Below, one piece after another: positions 36,327-45,491 of a stretch of DNA of 64,000 nucleotides (position 1 is the first letter of the stretch; each line of letters opens with the position of its first letter). Source of the stretch: Lacipirellulaceae bacterium. GTDB taxonomy: Bacteria; Planctomycetota; Planctomycetia; Pirellulales; Lacipirellulaceae. The position numbers and the translations under genes were made by a program. The notes below the pieces were generated by a model that saw only the letters and a list, made by a program, of their open reading frames with translations, was not told where the DNA came from and made no database searches. Location of the stretch: the NCBI GenBank assembly GCA_040218535.1, contig JAVJRG010000012.1, positions 1,488,001-1,552,000 on the forward strand, in the 5' to 3' direction.

Positions 36327-38405
36327 ATGTTTAGAAAAATGAAAAAACGCCATACTTACTTCCTCCTCGTTCTCGGCCTGTTGGTTTTCGTCAGTGCTTT
36401 TGCAGCACGTAACAACGCTGTTGCGACTAATGATCCTGAAGCTAGCCACCGTCAACGAATCCAGGACTTCACGCTCAACGATTACCTTGGCGCAAAGCAT
36501 TCGCTCTCCAATTGGAGTGATGAACAAGCTGTCGTTGTTGTCTTTCTCGGAACCGAGTGTCCGCTAGCGAAGCTCTATGGAAAACGTTTAGCGAAGATGG
36601 ACCGCGAGTATGCGGAGCAGGGCGTTCAACTCGTTGGTATCAACTCGAACCGCCAAGACACGCTACAAGAGATGGCCGTCTACGCGAAGAAGCACAAGAT
36701 CAAGTTCCCGTTGCTCAAAGACCCAGGCGGGAAAGTTGCTCGACAGTTCGGCGCAACGCGTACTCCCGAAGCGTTCCTGTTGGATGGTGAAGGAACGATT
36801 CGCTATCGCGGAAGAATCGACGATCAATACGGCGTCGGCACCGCTCGTGGAAAACCACGCGTGGAGGAATTGAAGGAAGCGATTGACGCATTGCTCGCGG
36901 GCGAGCCGATCGAGACAGCACAAACCGATGCGATCGGTTGCTTCATCAGCTTCCCGCGAGATATCGAGCCACAGGGCGAGGTTACTTACTCAAATCAGAT
37001 CTCACGCGTCTTGCAAAAGCACTGCGTGAATTGCCATCGCGAGGGACAGATCGCACCGTTTGCGCTACAGAACTACGACGATGCCTCGGCCTGGGCCGAC
37101 ACGATGCTCGAAGTGATCGACAACGGCCGGATGCCTCCTTGGCATGCCGATCCTAAGCATGGCGAGTTCCTCAACGACGCGCGGATGCCCGAGGAAGACA
37201 AAAAACTTTTCCGCAAGTGGGTCAAGAATGGACTTCCTGAAGGCGACCCGGCGAAACTGCCAGAGCCACCCGAATTTGCCGAAGGGTGGCAAATTCCTGA
37301 GCCGGACGTAGTCTATCAAATCCCCGAGCCCTTCATGGTGCCGGCTACCGGGGTGGTCAACTATCAGCACTTCTACTTTGATCCGAAGTTCAAAGAGGAC
37401 AAATGGGTGATCGGTGCCGAGGCAAGGCCGGGCAACCCGGAAGTGGTGCACCACATCATTCTGTTTTACGTCCCACCCGGTCAGAAACGGCATCGGCCTG
37501 AGGATGCTTTGTTCAACCTAATTGCCGGTTTTGCGCCGGGGATGCCGGCGGTTAAGGGGCAGCCGGGGCGTGCGCTGCGTATCCCTGCGGGTTCGAAACT
37601 CGTCTTTCAGATTCACTACACGCCCAATGGCACGCGTCAAAGCGACTTGAGCGAGGCGGGCCTGATCTTTGCCGACCCGAAAGACGTCAAGAAGGAAGTC
37701 TTCGTGAAGGCGGGCCTCAACTTCCGTTTTCTCATTCCCCCGGGCGACCCCGACTACGTGGTCAAAGCGAACTATACCGTCCTGCACGAAGACCTCGAAC
37801 TACACACCCTCGCTCCGCACATGCATTATCGCGGGAAGAGTTTCCGCTTTACGGCAAAGTATCCCAATGGCGAGAAGGAGATCTTACTGGACGTGCCAAA
37901 GTACGATTTCAATTGGCAAAATATTTACTTGCTCAAGGAGCCCAAGCTCATCCCCGCCGGGACGTCGATCGATATGGTCGCCCACTTCGATAACTCCGCG
38001 AACAATCCGTTGAATCCCGACCCGACCGCCAAAGTTCACTGGGGCGATCAAACGTGGCAAGAGATGATGCTGGGCAGCCTGAGCTTCAGCCGCGTCGATC
38101 AAGACCTCCAGGCCACCGGCCCCACTGCGACGAAGCTCCCCTCGGGCAACTATCAGGTGACGTTCAAGTACCGACCGGATGGCAAAGCCAAGAGCGTGTT
38201 CCTCTCCGGCAGCTTCAACGGTTGGAAGGCGAAAGGCGTTCCCATGCAGGGCCCCGATGACGAGGGGAACTACACAGTCGCACAGGAGTTCCCACCAGGG
38301 CAGCACGAATACAAGTTCGTGGTCGATGGTAAGACTTGGAAGACCGATCCGGGGAACGCTGCCGTGAAGGGATACTACAACAACAGTGTGTTGGAGTTGG
38401 AGTAG
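36327..38405 (+). CDS. Redoxin-heme-copper monooxygenase-CBM48 fusion protein
   Basis: The 692-residue exported protein joins four parts. A signal/anchor helix (11-27) is followed by a thioredoxin-like redoxin domain (about 45-190) with single Cys78 in TECPL. A heme c-type site C233-V-N-C236-H237 follows. Next is a copper type II ascorbate-dependent monooxygenase-like (PHM) pair of domains with the expected ligands: HH375-376, H430 in FQIHYTPNG, H498/H500 in APHMHYRG and Met579/580. A glycogen-binding CBM48/AMPK1 domain ends the protein (about 610-692, GSFNGW and GQHEYKFVVDG). Such modular proteins occur in planctomycetes; substrate is unknown. The ATG choice is uncertain (36327 or 36339). 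Confidence 0.86.
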   Translation: MFRKMKKRHTYFLLVLGLLVFVSAFAARNNAVATNDPEASHRQRIQDFTLNDYLGAKHSLSNWSDEQAVVVVFLGTECPLAKLYGKRLAKMDREYAEQGVQLVGINSNRQDTLQEMAVYAKKHKIKFPLLKDPGGKVARQFGATRTPEAFLLDGEGTIRYRGRIDDQYGVGTARGKPRVEELKEAIDALLAGEPIETAQTDAIGCFISFPRDIEPQGEVTYSNQISRVLQKHCVNCHREGQIAPFALQNYDDASAWADTMLEVIDNGRMPPWHADPKHGEFLNDARMPEEDKKLFRKWVKNGLPEGDPAKLPEPPEFAEGWQIPEPDVVYQIPEPFMVPATGVVNYQHFYFDPKFKEDKWVIGAEARPGNPEVVHHIILFYVPPGQKRHRPEDALFNLIAGFAPGMPAVKGQPGRALRIPAGSKLVFQIHYTPNGTRQSDLSEAGLIFADPKDVKKEVFVKAGLNFRFLIPPGDPDYVVKANYTVLHEDLELHTLAPHMHYRGKSFRFTAKYPNGEKEILLDVPKYDFNWQNIYLLKEPKLIPAGTSIDMVAHFDNSANNPLNPDPTAKVHWGDQTWQEMMLGSLSFSRVDQDLQATGPTATKLPSGNYQVTFKYRPDGKAKSVFLSGSFNGWKAKGVPMQGPDDEGNYTVAQEFPPGQHEYKFVVDGKTWKTDPGNAAVKGYYNNSVLELE

Positions 38406-38419
38406 CCGCTTGCCAGCAG

Positions 38420-39937
38420 CTAGTTGGCGAATTGAATCTTGAACACGTACGCCGCCTCACAAGGCTGTTCACCCTGCGTTTGAATCGTCAGGGCATCCTC
38501 TGCCTGCTCCCAGTCAATTTCGTTCGAGCCACTCACGAACTCCACCGAAGCAACAGGCTTCGACTCGTGAGGATTGCCTTTAGAGAGGGATTCGATGCGG
38601 AACTTGCCATCTTTGGGCCAGGCGAGTGAGATGGCGAAGAGCGTTTCGCCTTTGGTGGTAAAGCGAACATCTTCGGCGACTGACTCGACATCGTTGTATT
38701 CGGTGTGGTGTTTGTTCTTGAATTTCGTCTTGCCTTCAGCGAATTTCGCGGGGCCTTCGCCGTAGATTTTCCATGGGCGTGTGCCGTAGATTGCCTCACC
38801 GTTGATTTCGAGCCACTTGCCGAAGTCCTTGAGGATCGCTGCCTCGTTCTCACCGATCGTGCCGTCCGGTTTGGGGCCGATCGAGAGCAGCAAGTTTCCG
38901 TTTTTGCTGACGATATCGACCAGCTCATCGATCAAGAAGTCGGAAGACTTGTAGTTCTCGTTGATGATCCAAGTCCAAGATATTTTGCCCACGGCTGTGT
39001 CGGTTTGCCAGGGAAGCGGGCTCGTTTCCGTGCGTCGACCGCGCTCGATGTCCAGCACCATGAGATCTTCGGGGAACGATTCGTACCGCATGTTCTTGTC
39101 TTGGAAGACGACACCCTTTTCCCACTCCAACCCTTTGTTGTAGTAGTAGGCCATGATTTTCTTATGCACCGGAGCGAAGCCCGGTTTGTCGAGTCCGAAG
39201 TCGAACCAGAGAATGTCTGGCTCATACTGATCGACAATGTCCGTGGTGCGATCCCACCAGTGGTCGAGGAACTCCTGCGTCGGAGGGTCCTCTGGTTTGA
39301 CGGGCTTGCCGTAGAGGTCTTCAAATTCAGGGTCGTTGGTGTCGAACGTGGGATCCCACTTTGGATAGTATTCGCGGTTCCAAGCGAAGTGGGAGGACAG
39401 ACCAACCTTCAGGTCCTTCTTGCGTGCCTCGTCTACTAGCAGACGCATAACGTCGCGCTTCGGGCCGACATCTACGACGTTCCAGCGCGTATGCTTCGAC
39501 GCGTACATGGCATAGCCGTCATGCATTTCGGCGACAGGCACGATATACTTCGCGCCGGACTCTTCGAATAACGAAACCCAATCACCGGCGTCGTACTTCT
39601 CCATCTTGAATCGCGGAAAGAAGTCCTTGTAGCCGAATTTAGACGAGTGACCAAAGTGCGCCTCGTGGTAGCGACGGCAGTCGACGCCGTTGGGGACGTA
39701 CTTCTTGGAGTACATCCACCTGCCATACTTGTCGTTGCCTACTTGCGGCACCGACGCTGGCCCCCAAAAGACAAAGATGCCAAACTTCGCATCGCGAAAC
39801 CACTCGGGGCACTTGTATCGACTGCGAATCGAGTCCCAGTCAGCCTCGTAACGAAAGGCTTCTTGGGCACGCAACGGATTCGCAACCGAGACTAGGCTGA
39901 GAATTAGGACCGCTCTCATACAGTTTGCTTTGCCCAT
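38420..39937 (-). CDS. Exported alpha-L-fucosidase, glycoside hydrolase family 29
   Basis: The 505-residue protein has a signal peptide (MRAVLILSLVSVANPLRA) and a GH29 catalytic barrel: WFRDAKFGIFVFWGP near 46-60, AEMHDGYAMYAS at 136-147 (the family KHHDGF block) and PDILWFDFGLD with the likely nucleophile Asp246, followed by a C-terminal beta domain. It should release L-fucose from glycans outside the cytoplasm, by a retaining mechanism. GGAGAAG stands about 12 nt before ATG 39937; the frame runs upstream to GTG 40003 but without support. It converges with the redoxin fusion (14-nt gap). With the FucP permease it supports a fucose-use theme. Confidence 0.92.
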   Translation of the reverse strand: MGKANCMRAVLILSLVSVANPLRAQEAFRYEADWDSIRSRYKCPEWFRDAKFGIFVFWGPASVPQVGNDKYGRWMYSKKYVPNGVDCRRYHEAHFGHSSKFGYKDFFPRFKMEKYDAGDWVSLFEESGAKYIVPVAEMHDGYAMYASKHTRWNVVDVGPKRDVMRLLVDEARKKDLKVGLSSHFAWNREYYPKWDPTFDTNDPEFEDLYGKPVKPEDPPTQEFLDHWWDRTTDIVDQYEPDILWFDFGLDKPGFAPVHKKIMAYYYNKGLEWEKGVVFQDKNMRYESFPEDLMVLDIERGRRTETSPLPWQTDTAVGKISWTWIINENYKSSDFLIDELVDIVSKNGNLLLSIGPKPDGTIGENEAAILKDFGKWLEINGEAIYGTRPWKIYGEGPAKFAEGKTKFKNKHHTEYNDVESVAEDVRFTTKGETLFAISLAWPKDGKFRIESLSKGNPHESKPVASVEFVSGSNEIDWEQAEDALTIQTQGEQPCEAAYVFKIQFAN

Positions 39938-39999
39938 AAGGTTATCTTCTCCATCCGCTCTTGGCTTGTTTCGGATCGTGCTGGTACATTCTTGGTTGC

Positions 40000-40521
40000 T
40001 CACTCTTCGGTAGTGATATCGAAGTTGAATTGCTGCGACTGGCCCGACTCATTGACGACGACCTTCAGTGGTGTAGTTTCAATCGAGTTGTACTTTGTAG
40101 GAACGACATGAATCAAGCGGCCTTCGCCGACACGAAATTCAGCGTCTTCGATTTCCGCTTCTTCGATGGTATCTCGCTTGCCGCCTTTTGGTTTTCGCTC
40201 TTCCCAAAGATCAGCGATGATACTCACTTTGTACTCGCCAAGGGGAACGCCGTCCCCAGGTTTGCGGTAAGAGAGAACAAACGATCCGTCAGGTTGAATT
40301 CTTCCGGTCCCGGTCCTGCCCCCTCCGAGAGGATAAAAGGTGACCTTGCCCATCGTCACCGGAGTACCATCTACAGAGACGGTGCCGCCCGCTAACTGGG
40401 TGTTGCCTCCATTCCAACATCCGCTGACGCTTAGGCAAGCAACTGCGAGGAAAGCCATGTGAGGGAGGCGAAGGGAATATGCTTGCCTTATCGCTCGTGC
40501 GTATCGACTCGGAACAACCAT
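40000..40521 (-). CDS. Small lipoprotein with transthyretin/carboxypeptidase-regulatory-like domain
   Basis: The 173-residue protein has a signal peptide with lipobox VSGC near residue 35 and a beta-rich mature domain with the pattern GGTVSVDGTPVTMGKVTFYP, GTGRIQPDGSFVLSY, GVPLGEYKVSI and a terminal Thr/Val-rich strand. This layout is widespread in planctomycetes next to DUF1559 proteins. Function is unknown; it may bind polysaccharide or act as a surface accessory. ATG 40521 gives a Tat-like basic start; an inner ATG at 40458 would also leave the lipobox. It is between the DUF1559 and fucosidase genes, same strand. Confidence 0.83.
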   Translation of the reverse strand: MVVPSRYARAIRQAYSLRLPHMAFLAVACLSVSGCWNGGNTQLAGGTVSVDGTPVTMGKVTFYPLGGGRTGTGRIQPDGSFVLSYRKPGDGVPLGEYKVSIIADLWEERKPKGGKRDTIEEAEIEDAEFRVGEGRLIHVVPTKYNSIETTPLKVVVNESGQSQQFNFDITTEE

Positions 40522-40552
40522 AGAGCTACTTTTTAGTCGATAGCAGGAAGAA

Positions 40553-41506
40553 TCAGAACTGGCTCGAGTCGATCAGGTTGCCGCTGTTCATCGAGCCCAG
40601 TTCTCGCAGCACCAGGAGGTCAATCAAGTCGTCGACGAGTTGAACATGACCATCGGCAAAGGCGAAGTTTGCTGCATTTCCGTGAAAGCTGGAAAAGGGG
40701 TGGTCGTGCGTGCTGAATCGATCGTCGAATGAACCACCGTGAGGCTCGAAAAATGCCGGGTCGTTAATCGCCGAGTTCAGGGTCAGAACCGAGCGAGGAG
40801 GATTCACCGGTTTTAGGAGAAGCTCTGACAACGGTGCGCGACCACCACCTCCTCCGGTACGCCAGTCGGCAAGCCCGGAATAGTCGGTGCCCGGGGCTCT
40901 GTCCACGGTGTTGTATTTCGCGCGCAAGCGATTCTCGCCTATGGTGACTGTGTTCGACGTGCCGTCGGTGATTTCGCTGGTGGTTCTTCCTGAGTAAACA
41001 CCAAAGACCCCATCATTGTGCAAAATGCCACGATTAATGACGTTTCCAAAAGCACGGTCTTGAGCTCCTTGGACACCAAAGTAATCTCGCACTTGCGATG
41101 CGTGACCATTCGTGGGGCAGCGGAAGAACGAGATCGTCAAGGCATCGCCGTGTTGGTGCAATTGGGTATACGCCCAAGTTGCGCGATTATCGTAATCGAT
41201 TGCAGTAAGTAGATTCTCGCCCTCTAGGAAAGGGAGCATTTGAATAAACAAGTTACTACCTCGGTAGTAACCGTTGCCATTCTGGTTGCCTTCGAGAATC
41301 AGGCCGCCGGCAGGGTATTCCCCATGCGCTGATTCATAGTTCAGCGCGGCCAGGGCAAGCTGCTTAAGATTATTCGTGCACTGACTGCGGCGGGCCGATT
41401 CGCGCGTTTGCTGCACGGCGGGCAGTAGCAAGCCAACTAACACGCCGATGATTGCAATGACAACCAGCAACTCGACCAGCGTAAAGCCGAAAGAGCGATT
41501 GCGCAT
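40553..41506 (-). CDS. DUF1559 protein with type IV pilin-like N-terminus
   Basis: The 317-residue protein starts with a class III (prepilin) leader [20 protein letters not shown], cleaved by a prepilin peptidase, and continues with the DUF1559 signature [19 protein letters not shown] and a C-terminal region ending in [23 protein letters not shown]. Planctomycetes carry many paralogues; their substrates of assembly are not known. ATG 41506 is chosen since the leader begins right after it; the frame is open upstream to 41581. It is followed by the lipoprotein gene 31 nt later, on the same strand. Confidence 0.91.
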   Translation of the reverse strand: MRNRSFGFTLVELLVVIAIIGVLVGLLLPAVQQTRESARRSQCTNNLKQLALAALNYESAHGEYPAGGLILEGNQNGNGYYRGSNLFIQMLPFLEGENLLTAIDYDNRATWAYTQLHQHGDALTISFFRCPTNGHASQVRDYFGVQGAQDRAFGNVINRGILHNDGVFGVYSGRTTSEITDGTSNTVTIGENRLRAKYNTVDRAPGTDYSGLADWRTGGGGGRAPLSELLLKPVNPPRSVLTLNSAINDPAFFEPHGGSFDDRFSTHDHPFSSFHGNAANFAFADGHVQLVDDLIDLLVLRELGSMNSGNLIDSSQF

Positions 41507-41630
41507 AGGAAGACCCAAGTGATGATTGAAGGCTGAAGAGTGAACGAAAAGACGCTGAACACGCAGCAACAGCATTATCATCGCTCAGTGAAGAGAAGGC
41601 AACTCGTCATGCGGCGACTGCAACCCAGAC

Positions 41631-42470
41631 TTACAACCACAACTTCAAGCGTCCTTCGAGCATGTCGGGCAAAGCTCGTTCGACCATTTTCCTCACGGTA
41701 TTCGGGTGATACCGCGTGCTGAGGTGGCCGGCGATCACCAGTTCATTCTTGAACCGGTCCTTACGGTCGACATAGTCGTCCAAGTGCATGTGGCCGAACT
41801 TGTGGATTTTTTCTTTGCGGTGTTCGGGCGAAACGAACGTCAGCTCGCTGATGAGAATCTTCGCTTCGTACATCTCGGGACAGTTATCGAGCCCAGCCGG
41901 GGAGGTGTCGCCGGTGTAGGCAACAAGTGGAGTGCGACGCTCCTCGGTAACTTCGGTGCCGGCTTGGCGGAGATCGCGAATCTCTTCGCCTGAGAGTTCG
42001 GTGTACTCAGCCTTCAATTTGTGACGGCGATCCCAGACGATGAAGCCGCACGAAGCAACCGAGTGCTTGGTTTCGCTCACCGTGACGACCAACTCGCGAG
42101 AAAGCGGAATCTCCGCCCCCGCGTAGACCGGCTTGAGCTCGCAGGGCATGCGGCCACGGTCAAGTCGCGTGAACTGCTTGAGCATTTCGCGCGAGGGCTC
42201 GATTGCCTCGGGCGGCATGTAGATCGTCGGCTGGGGCATCTTCATCATCCGCCGACGTGCGACATATAAGGGCAACGCCGCGATGTGGTCGAGGTGGCCG
42301 TGCGAAACGAACCAAGTCTCGGTTCCCATAAACGACCACGGTTGACCACCAAGGTCGAACCCCAACTTCAGCTCCGGAATCCGCCAATAGGTTTGCACGG
42401 CGGCGCGCGAGTAGCCCTCGATCGTGAGATCGCCATGCGTGTGCGAAATGACGGGGGCGTTATCGACCAT
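41631..42470 (-). CDS. MBL-fold hydrolase, RNase Z-like
   Basis: The 279-residue protein has the zinc-binding motif SHGHLDHIAALP near residue 55, an AYTGDTSPAG block near 190 and AGHLSTRYHP near 245, in the spacing of ribonuclease Z-type proteins. RNase Z removes the 3' trailer of pre-tRNA; several bacterial homologues have other substrates, so activity is not certain. ATG 42470 gives an N-terminus DNAPVISHTHGDL; an upstream TTG at 42482 is an alternative. It has no same-strand partner: the DUF1559 gene follows 124 nt downstream. Confidence 0.83.
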   Translation of the reverse strand: MVDNAPVISHTHGDLTIEGYSRAAVQTYWRIPELKLGFDLGGQPWSFMGTETWFVSHGHLDHIAALPLYVARRRMMKMPQPTIYMPPEAIEPSREMLKQFTRLDRGRMPCELKPVYAGAEIPLSRELVVTVSETKHSVASCGFIVWDRRHKLKAEYTELSGEEIRDLRQAGTEVTEERRTPLVAYTGDTSPAGLDNCPEMYEAKILISELTFVSPEHRKEKIHKFGHMHLDDYVDRKDRFKNELVIAGHLSTRYHPNTVRKMVERALPDMLEGRLKLWL

Positions 42471-42606
42471 GTGGTCCAACAAAACTTGGGTAGAAAAGTA
42501 GACAGGATAACAGGATGAAACAAGATTGACAGGATGCTTAGCCTAGGCAGCTTGCTGATTACCTCTTGTTGATCCGGCTTATCTAGTTATCCGGTCACTC
42601 AGAAGA

Positions 42607-43356
42607 TCATGTAGGCTCAACATCAGCAGCCAAGACCCAGATTTCGCCGAAGAGTTCGGTTTGCTCGCAACGAATCCCTTGGTGGCGGATTAACTCGAGC
42701 ATCGCTAAGAATAGTCCCACCATCTGCGAGCGATGCATCTGGGGGGCAAAGAAATCAACAAAGCGGATACGTGGCTCGCGCTCCAGCCGCTCCTTGATTC
42801 GTTCCGCATGCACCTCGATCGGCGTTTCGTCGTAAGCGATCTTCGCAGGCTGCGTCTTGGCATTGTGTTGCGTCACGCGGCTGAAGGCGCTCACCAAGTC
42901 CCACAGTTCGACATCGCCGATCGGTTGCTCGGCTGCCGTTGGGGCGGTCAAATTCAGATCGTCTGTGCGGCGGGTGTAGCGTCGTTGCCAGTCGAGGCAG
43001 CGTTGCTCCAATTCGCTGGCGGCCTGCTTGTAGCGACGGTATTCGAGCAGTTGCTGGACGAGGTCTTCCCTCGGGTCCTCAAGCTGTTCTTCCTCTTCTT
43101 CGTGTCGTGGAAGCATCGTCTGGCTCTTCGCTTCCATGAGTTTGGTGGCGACTTCAAGAAAGTCGCCCACCGCGTCGACGTCGATTTGTTCAATGACCGC
43201 CAGGATTTCGAGGTACTGCTGGGTGACCGTCGCAATGGGTATGTCGAGGATGTCTAGCTCGTGCTTGCGCACCAGATAGAGCAGCAGATCATAGGGACCA
43301 GCAAAAGCGTCAAGTTGGACGCGGAAACGGGAAATGGTCGAGGGAGCGGAGGGCAT
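42607..43356 (-). CDS. scpA: Segregation and condensation protein A (ScpA)
   Basis: The 249-residue protein has the ScpA kleisin plan: N-terminal SMC-neck-binding helix (RVQLDAFAGPYDLLLYLVRKHELDILDIPIA), VTQQYLEIL, an EAKSQTMLPRHEEEEE region and a C-terminal winged-helix ending (MVGLFLAMLELIRHQGIRCEQTELFGEIWV). It bridges the SMC heads in chromosome condensation; ScpB and SMC genes are not in the window. The frame is open upstream to 43419, but ATG 43356 fits the usual start. Confidence is high on the family, moderate on the start. Confidence 0.92.
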   Translation of the reverse strand: MPSAPSTISRFRVQLDAFAGPYDLLLYLVRKHELDILDIPIATVTQQYLEILAVIEQIDVDAVGDFLEVATKLMEAKSQTMLPRHEEEEEQLEDPREDLVQQLLEYRRYKQAASELEQRCLDWQRRYTRRTDDLNLTAPTAAEQPIGDVELWDLVSAFSRVTQHNAKTQPAKIAYDETPIEVHAERIKERLEREPRIRFVDFFAPQMHRSQMVGLFLAMLELIRHQGIRCEQTELFGEIWVLAADVEPT

Positions 43357-43549
43357 AGCGCGAAGTATGGCGGGCAAAGCAGAATGTCGCCAGAGCAAGC
43401 CAGCACTCACATGCTCCACTAGCCCGCGAGCACAGTGATGCTAGGGTTGGCTCGCACGGTGCGTCACGGCTAAGCTGCAAGCAGCCTTGTTGACTGTTCT
43501 CCACGCCCTTACACTTCCTGCTAGCAAGTGTTTCGAGCTGGAGAACGCA

Positions 43550-44083
43550 ATGAATGAAGAGCGACTATGGGCCCCATGGCGCTTGGGCTATGTCGCAGGA
43601 GATCAGCAGCCAGAGCCCATGCTGCCTACGTCATGGCTGCTAGGAGCTTCCCAGACGTGCTTCGTCTGCCGCGGCGCTGCTAGCTTTGAGGATGACTTGG
43701 CGGCCCGGCGTGAGAATCTCGTCGTCGAAATCGGCGAGTCGGCGATCGCCATTCTCAACCGTTATCCTTACGCGAATGGCCATTTGCTGGTTTGCCCGCG
43801 GCGGCACGTGGGCAACTTATGCGATCTCACCGAAGCAGAATCAGCTGAGTGCCAGTCGATGCTTGCAGAGTTCACGGAGCGTTACCGCACGTTGATTCGC
43901 GCTGACGGTTTTAACATTGGTTTGAACCTAGGAACCACTGCCGGGGCAGGCGTGCCGGGACATTTGCATTGGCACTTGGTGCCACGCTGGCCGGGAGATT
44001 CCAACTTCATGCCAGTCACCGCCGGGATTCGAGTGATTCCTCAGTCTCTCGACGAGTTGTGGGAAGCGTTGGTGAAGGACTAG
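43550..44083 (+). CDS. HIT family protein, Ap4A phosphorylase/ATP adenylyltransferase-like
   Basis: The 177-residue protein starts with MNEERLWAPWRLGYV, has a Cys pair CFVC near residue 40 and the HIT triad block HLHWHLVPRW near 140. This arrangement (N-terminal zinc Cys pair and HxHxH) is that of the bacterial adenylyltransferase/Ap4A-hydrolase branch. It likely splits dinucleoside polyphosphates or AMP-adducts in the cytoplasm. GGAGAACGCA precedes ATG 43550. It is divergent from scpA and 102 nt before the dGTPase-like gene, with a palindrome in the gap. Confidence 0.9.
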   Translation: MNEERLWAPWRLGYVAGDQQPEPMLPTSWLLGASQTCFVCRGAASFEDDLAARRENLVVEIGESAIAILNRYPYANGHLLVCPRRHVGNLCDLTEAESAECQSMLAEFTERYRTLIRADGFNIGLNLGTTAGAGVPGHLHWHLVPRWPGDSNFMPVTAGIRVIPQSLDELWEALVKD

Positions 44084-44091
44084 AGAGTTCA

Positions 44092-44158
44092 TTTCGCCGC
44101 TGAGCTTGCTCCGCGATTTGGTGGCTTTAGCGCGGAGCAAACTCAGCGGCGAAATGGT
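44092..44158. repeat. Palindromic element, family D copy 1
   Basis: Left arm 44092-44117 (CATTTCGCCGCTGAGC...) and right arm 44133-44158 (...CTCAGCGGCGAAATG) are near-perfect reverse complements. It starts 8 nt after the HIT gene stop. A related copy is at 50223-50287, and a shorter version with the same tip is at 23299-23330. Confidence 0.85.
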
Positions 44159-44185
44159 ATTTTGAAGAAGTTGCAGAAACTTAAA

Positions 44186-45334
44186 ATGAGCAATCGCGAA
44201 GCGAAATCCCCAGAAAAATGGCTACTCGCCCCTTACGCAATGCGTACCGCGGACTCGGCGGGGCGAATTCATGAGGAATCGCCTCACCCTTATCGCAATG
44301 CCTACCAGCGGGATCGTGACCGGATCGTTCACTCTAGCGCGTTCCGCCGTCTTGCTCACAAGACGCAAGTTTTCCTTGGCACCATGGGCGACTACCATCG
44401 TTCGCGATTGACCCACACGTTGGAGGTTACTTCGATCGCGAGGACGGTTGGCCGAACGTTGCGGTTGAATGAGGACCTCATTGAGCCGCTCGCCCTGATG
44501 CATGACATCGGTCATCCGCCTTTCGGTCATGCCGGGGAGGATGTCCTCAACGAGTGCCTTGCGGAGCATGGCGGCTTCGATCACAACGCACAAGCGCTGC
44601 GGATCGTTGAGCTGCTGGAGCGTCGTTATCCGAAGTTTCCCGGTTTGAATCTCACACGCGAAGTCCTCTCGGGCCAAGGTTGTCGTGCGAATAAGAAGTC
44701 TCAAACACCGGAAGCCACATCCAAGCAGCCTTTGCTCGAAGTGCAAGTCGTCGATGCGGCTGACAACGTGGCATACGACGCTCACGACCCTGACGACGCC
44801 ATCGAGATGGGACTCATTTCGCTGGCCGAACTGGAAGAGTCGCACCTGTGGCGGGAAGCAACCAAGAAAGCCAAAGAGCGCTTTGCAGCACTCGATGCCC
44901 ATGATACTCGCCGCGCAGTCGTCCACGGGGTGATTGATCTGCTGGTGGGCGATTTGATATCGGCATCGGCGGAGCGGATTCGTGAGCACGACCCGCAAAG
45001 TTCTGGCGAAGTGCAATCCTTGAGCTTTCCCCTCGTGCAAGGTTCAAGAGAAATGCTTGAGCAACAGGCCGAGCTCGAGGCTCTGTTGTTCGAGCAGGTC
45101 TACCGTCATCCGCAAGTACTTGCCCAGCGCGAGCGTGCGCAACAGACACTTCACAGCACATTCGACGCCATCGTCCATGGCAATAGGACACTTCCGCAGG
45201 AGAGTCAGGCACTCGTTGAATCCGAAGGGATCCAGCGTGTGGCCGGAGACTATCTGGCGAGCCTGACTGATCGGTCAGCGCTTGAGCTAACCACTACAAA
45301 CGTACCAGTCGCAACGGTTGGAACTGGGGAATAG
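44186..45334 (+). CDS. dgt: dGTPase-like HD-domain phosphohydrolase
   Basis: The 382-residue protein has the HD-domain set of the deoxyguanosine triphosphate triphosphohydrolase family: HSSAFRRLAHKTQVF, HTLEVTSIARTVGRTL, LALMHDIGHPPFGHAGEDVL, FDHNAQALRIVELL and VVDAADNVAYDAHDPDDAI. It is expected to hydrolyse dNTPs to deoxynucleosides and triphosphate, helping nucleotide-pool control. ATG 44186 is chosen; TTG 44162 extends the frame into the palindrome area. It is about the usual length for the shorter (type 2) members. Confidence 0.9.
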   Translation: MSNREAKSPEKWLLAPYAMRTADSAGRIHEESPHPYRNAYQRDRDRIVHSSAFRRLAHKTQVFLGTMGDYHRSRLTHTLEVTSIARTVGRTLRLNEDLIEPLALMHDIGHPPFGHAGEDVLNECLAEHGGFDHNAQALRIVELLERRYPKFPGLNLTREVLSGQGCRANKKSQTPEATSKQPLLEVQVVDAADNVAYDAHDPDDAIEMGLISLAELEESHLWREATKKAKERFAALDAHDTRRAVVHGVIDLLVGDLISASAERIREHDPQSSGEVQSLSFPLVQGSREMLEQQAELEALLFEQVYRHPQVLAQRERAQQTLHSTFDAIVHGNRTLPQESQALVESEGIQRVAGDYLASLTDRSALELTTTNVPVATVGTGE

Positions 45335-45491
45335 CACCAAGAACCTAATTGCGGGGCACTGGTTGTTTGCCGCGGCAGTGCTAGACTTGTAGTGAGGGGC
45401 AAAATATCTCTTTCCTGCGGTGGGGGACTACCCGCGGGAAAATCCACTTCCAACCCAACCGCCTGCGAATGCGTAGGCTGGCGAATCCGAT

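Noticed and set aside
45335-45491. tRNA-like sequence after the dGTPase gene
   Set aside because: Short helices are present, but no T-arm GTTCRA motif or cloverleaf could be fitted.
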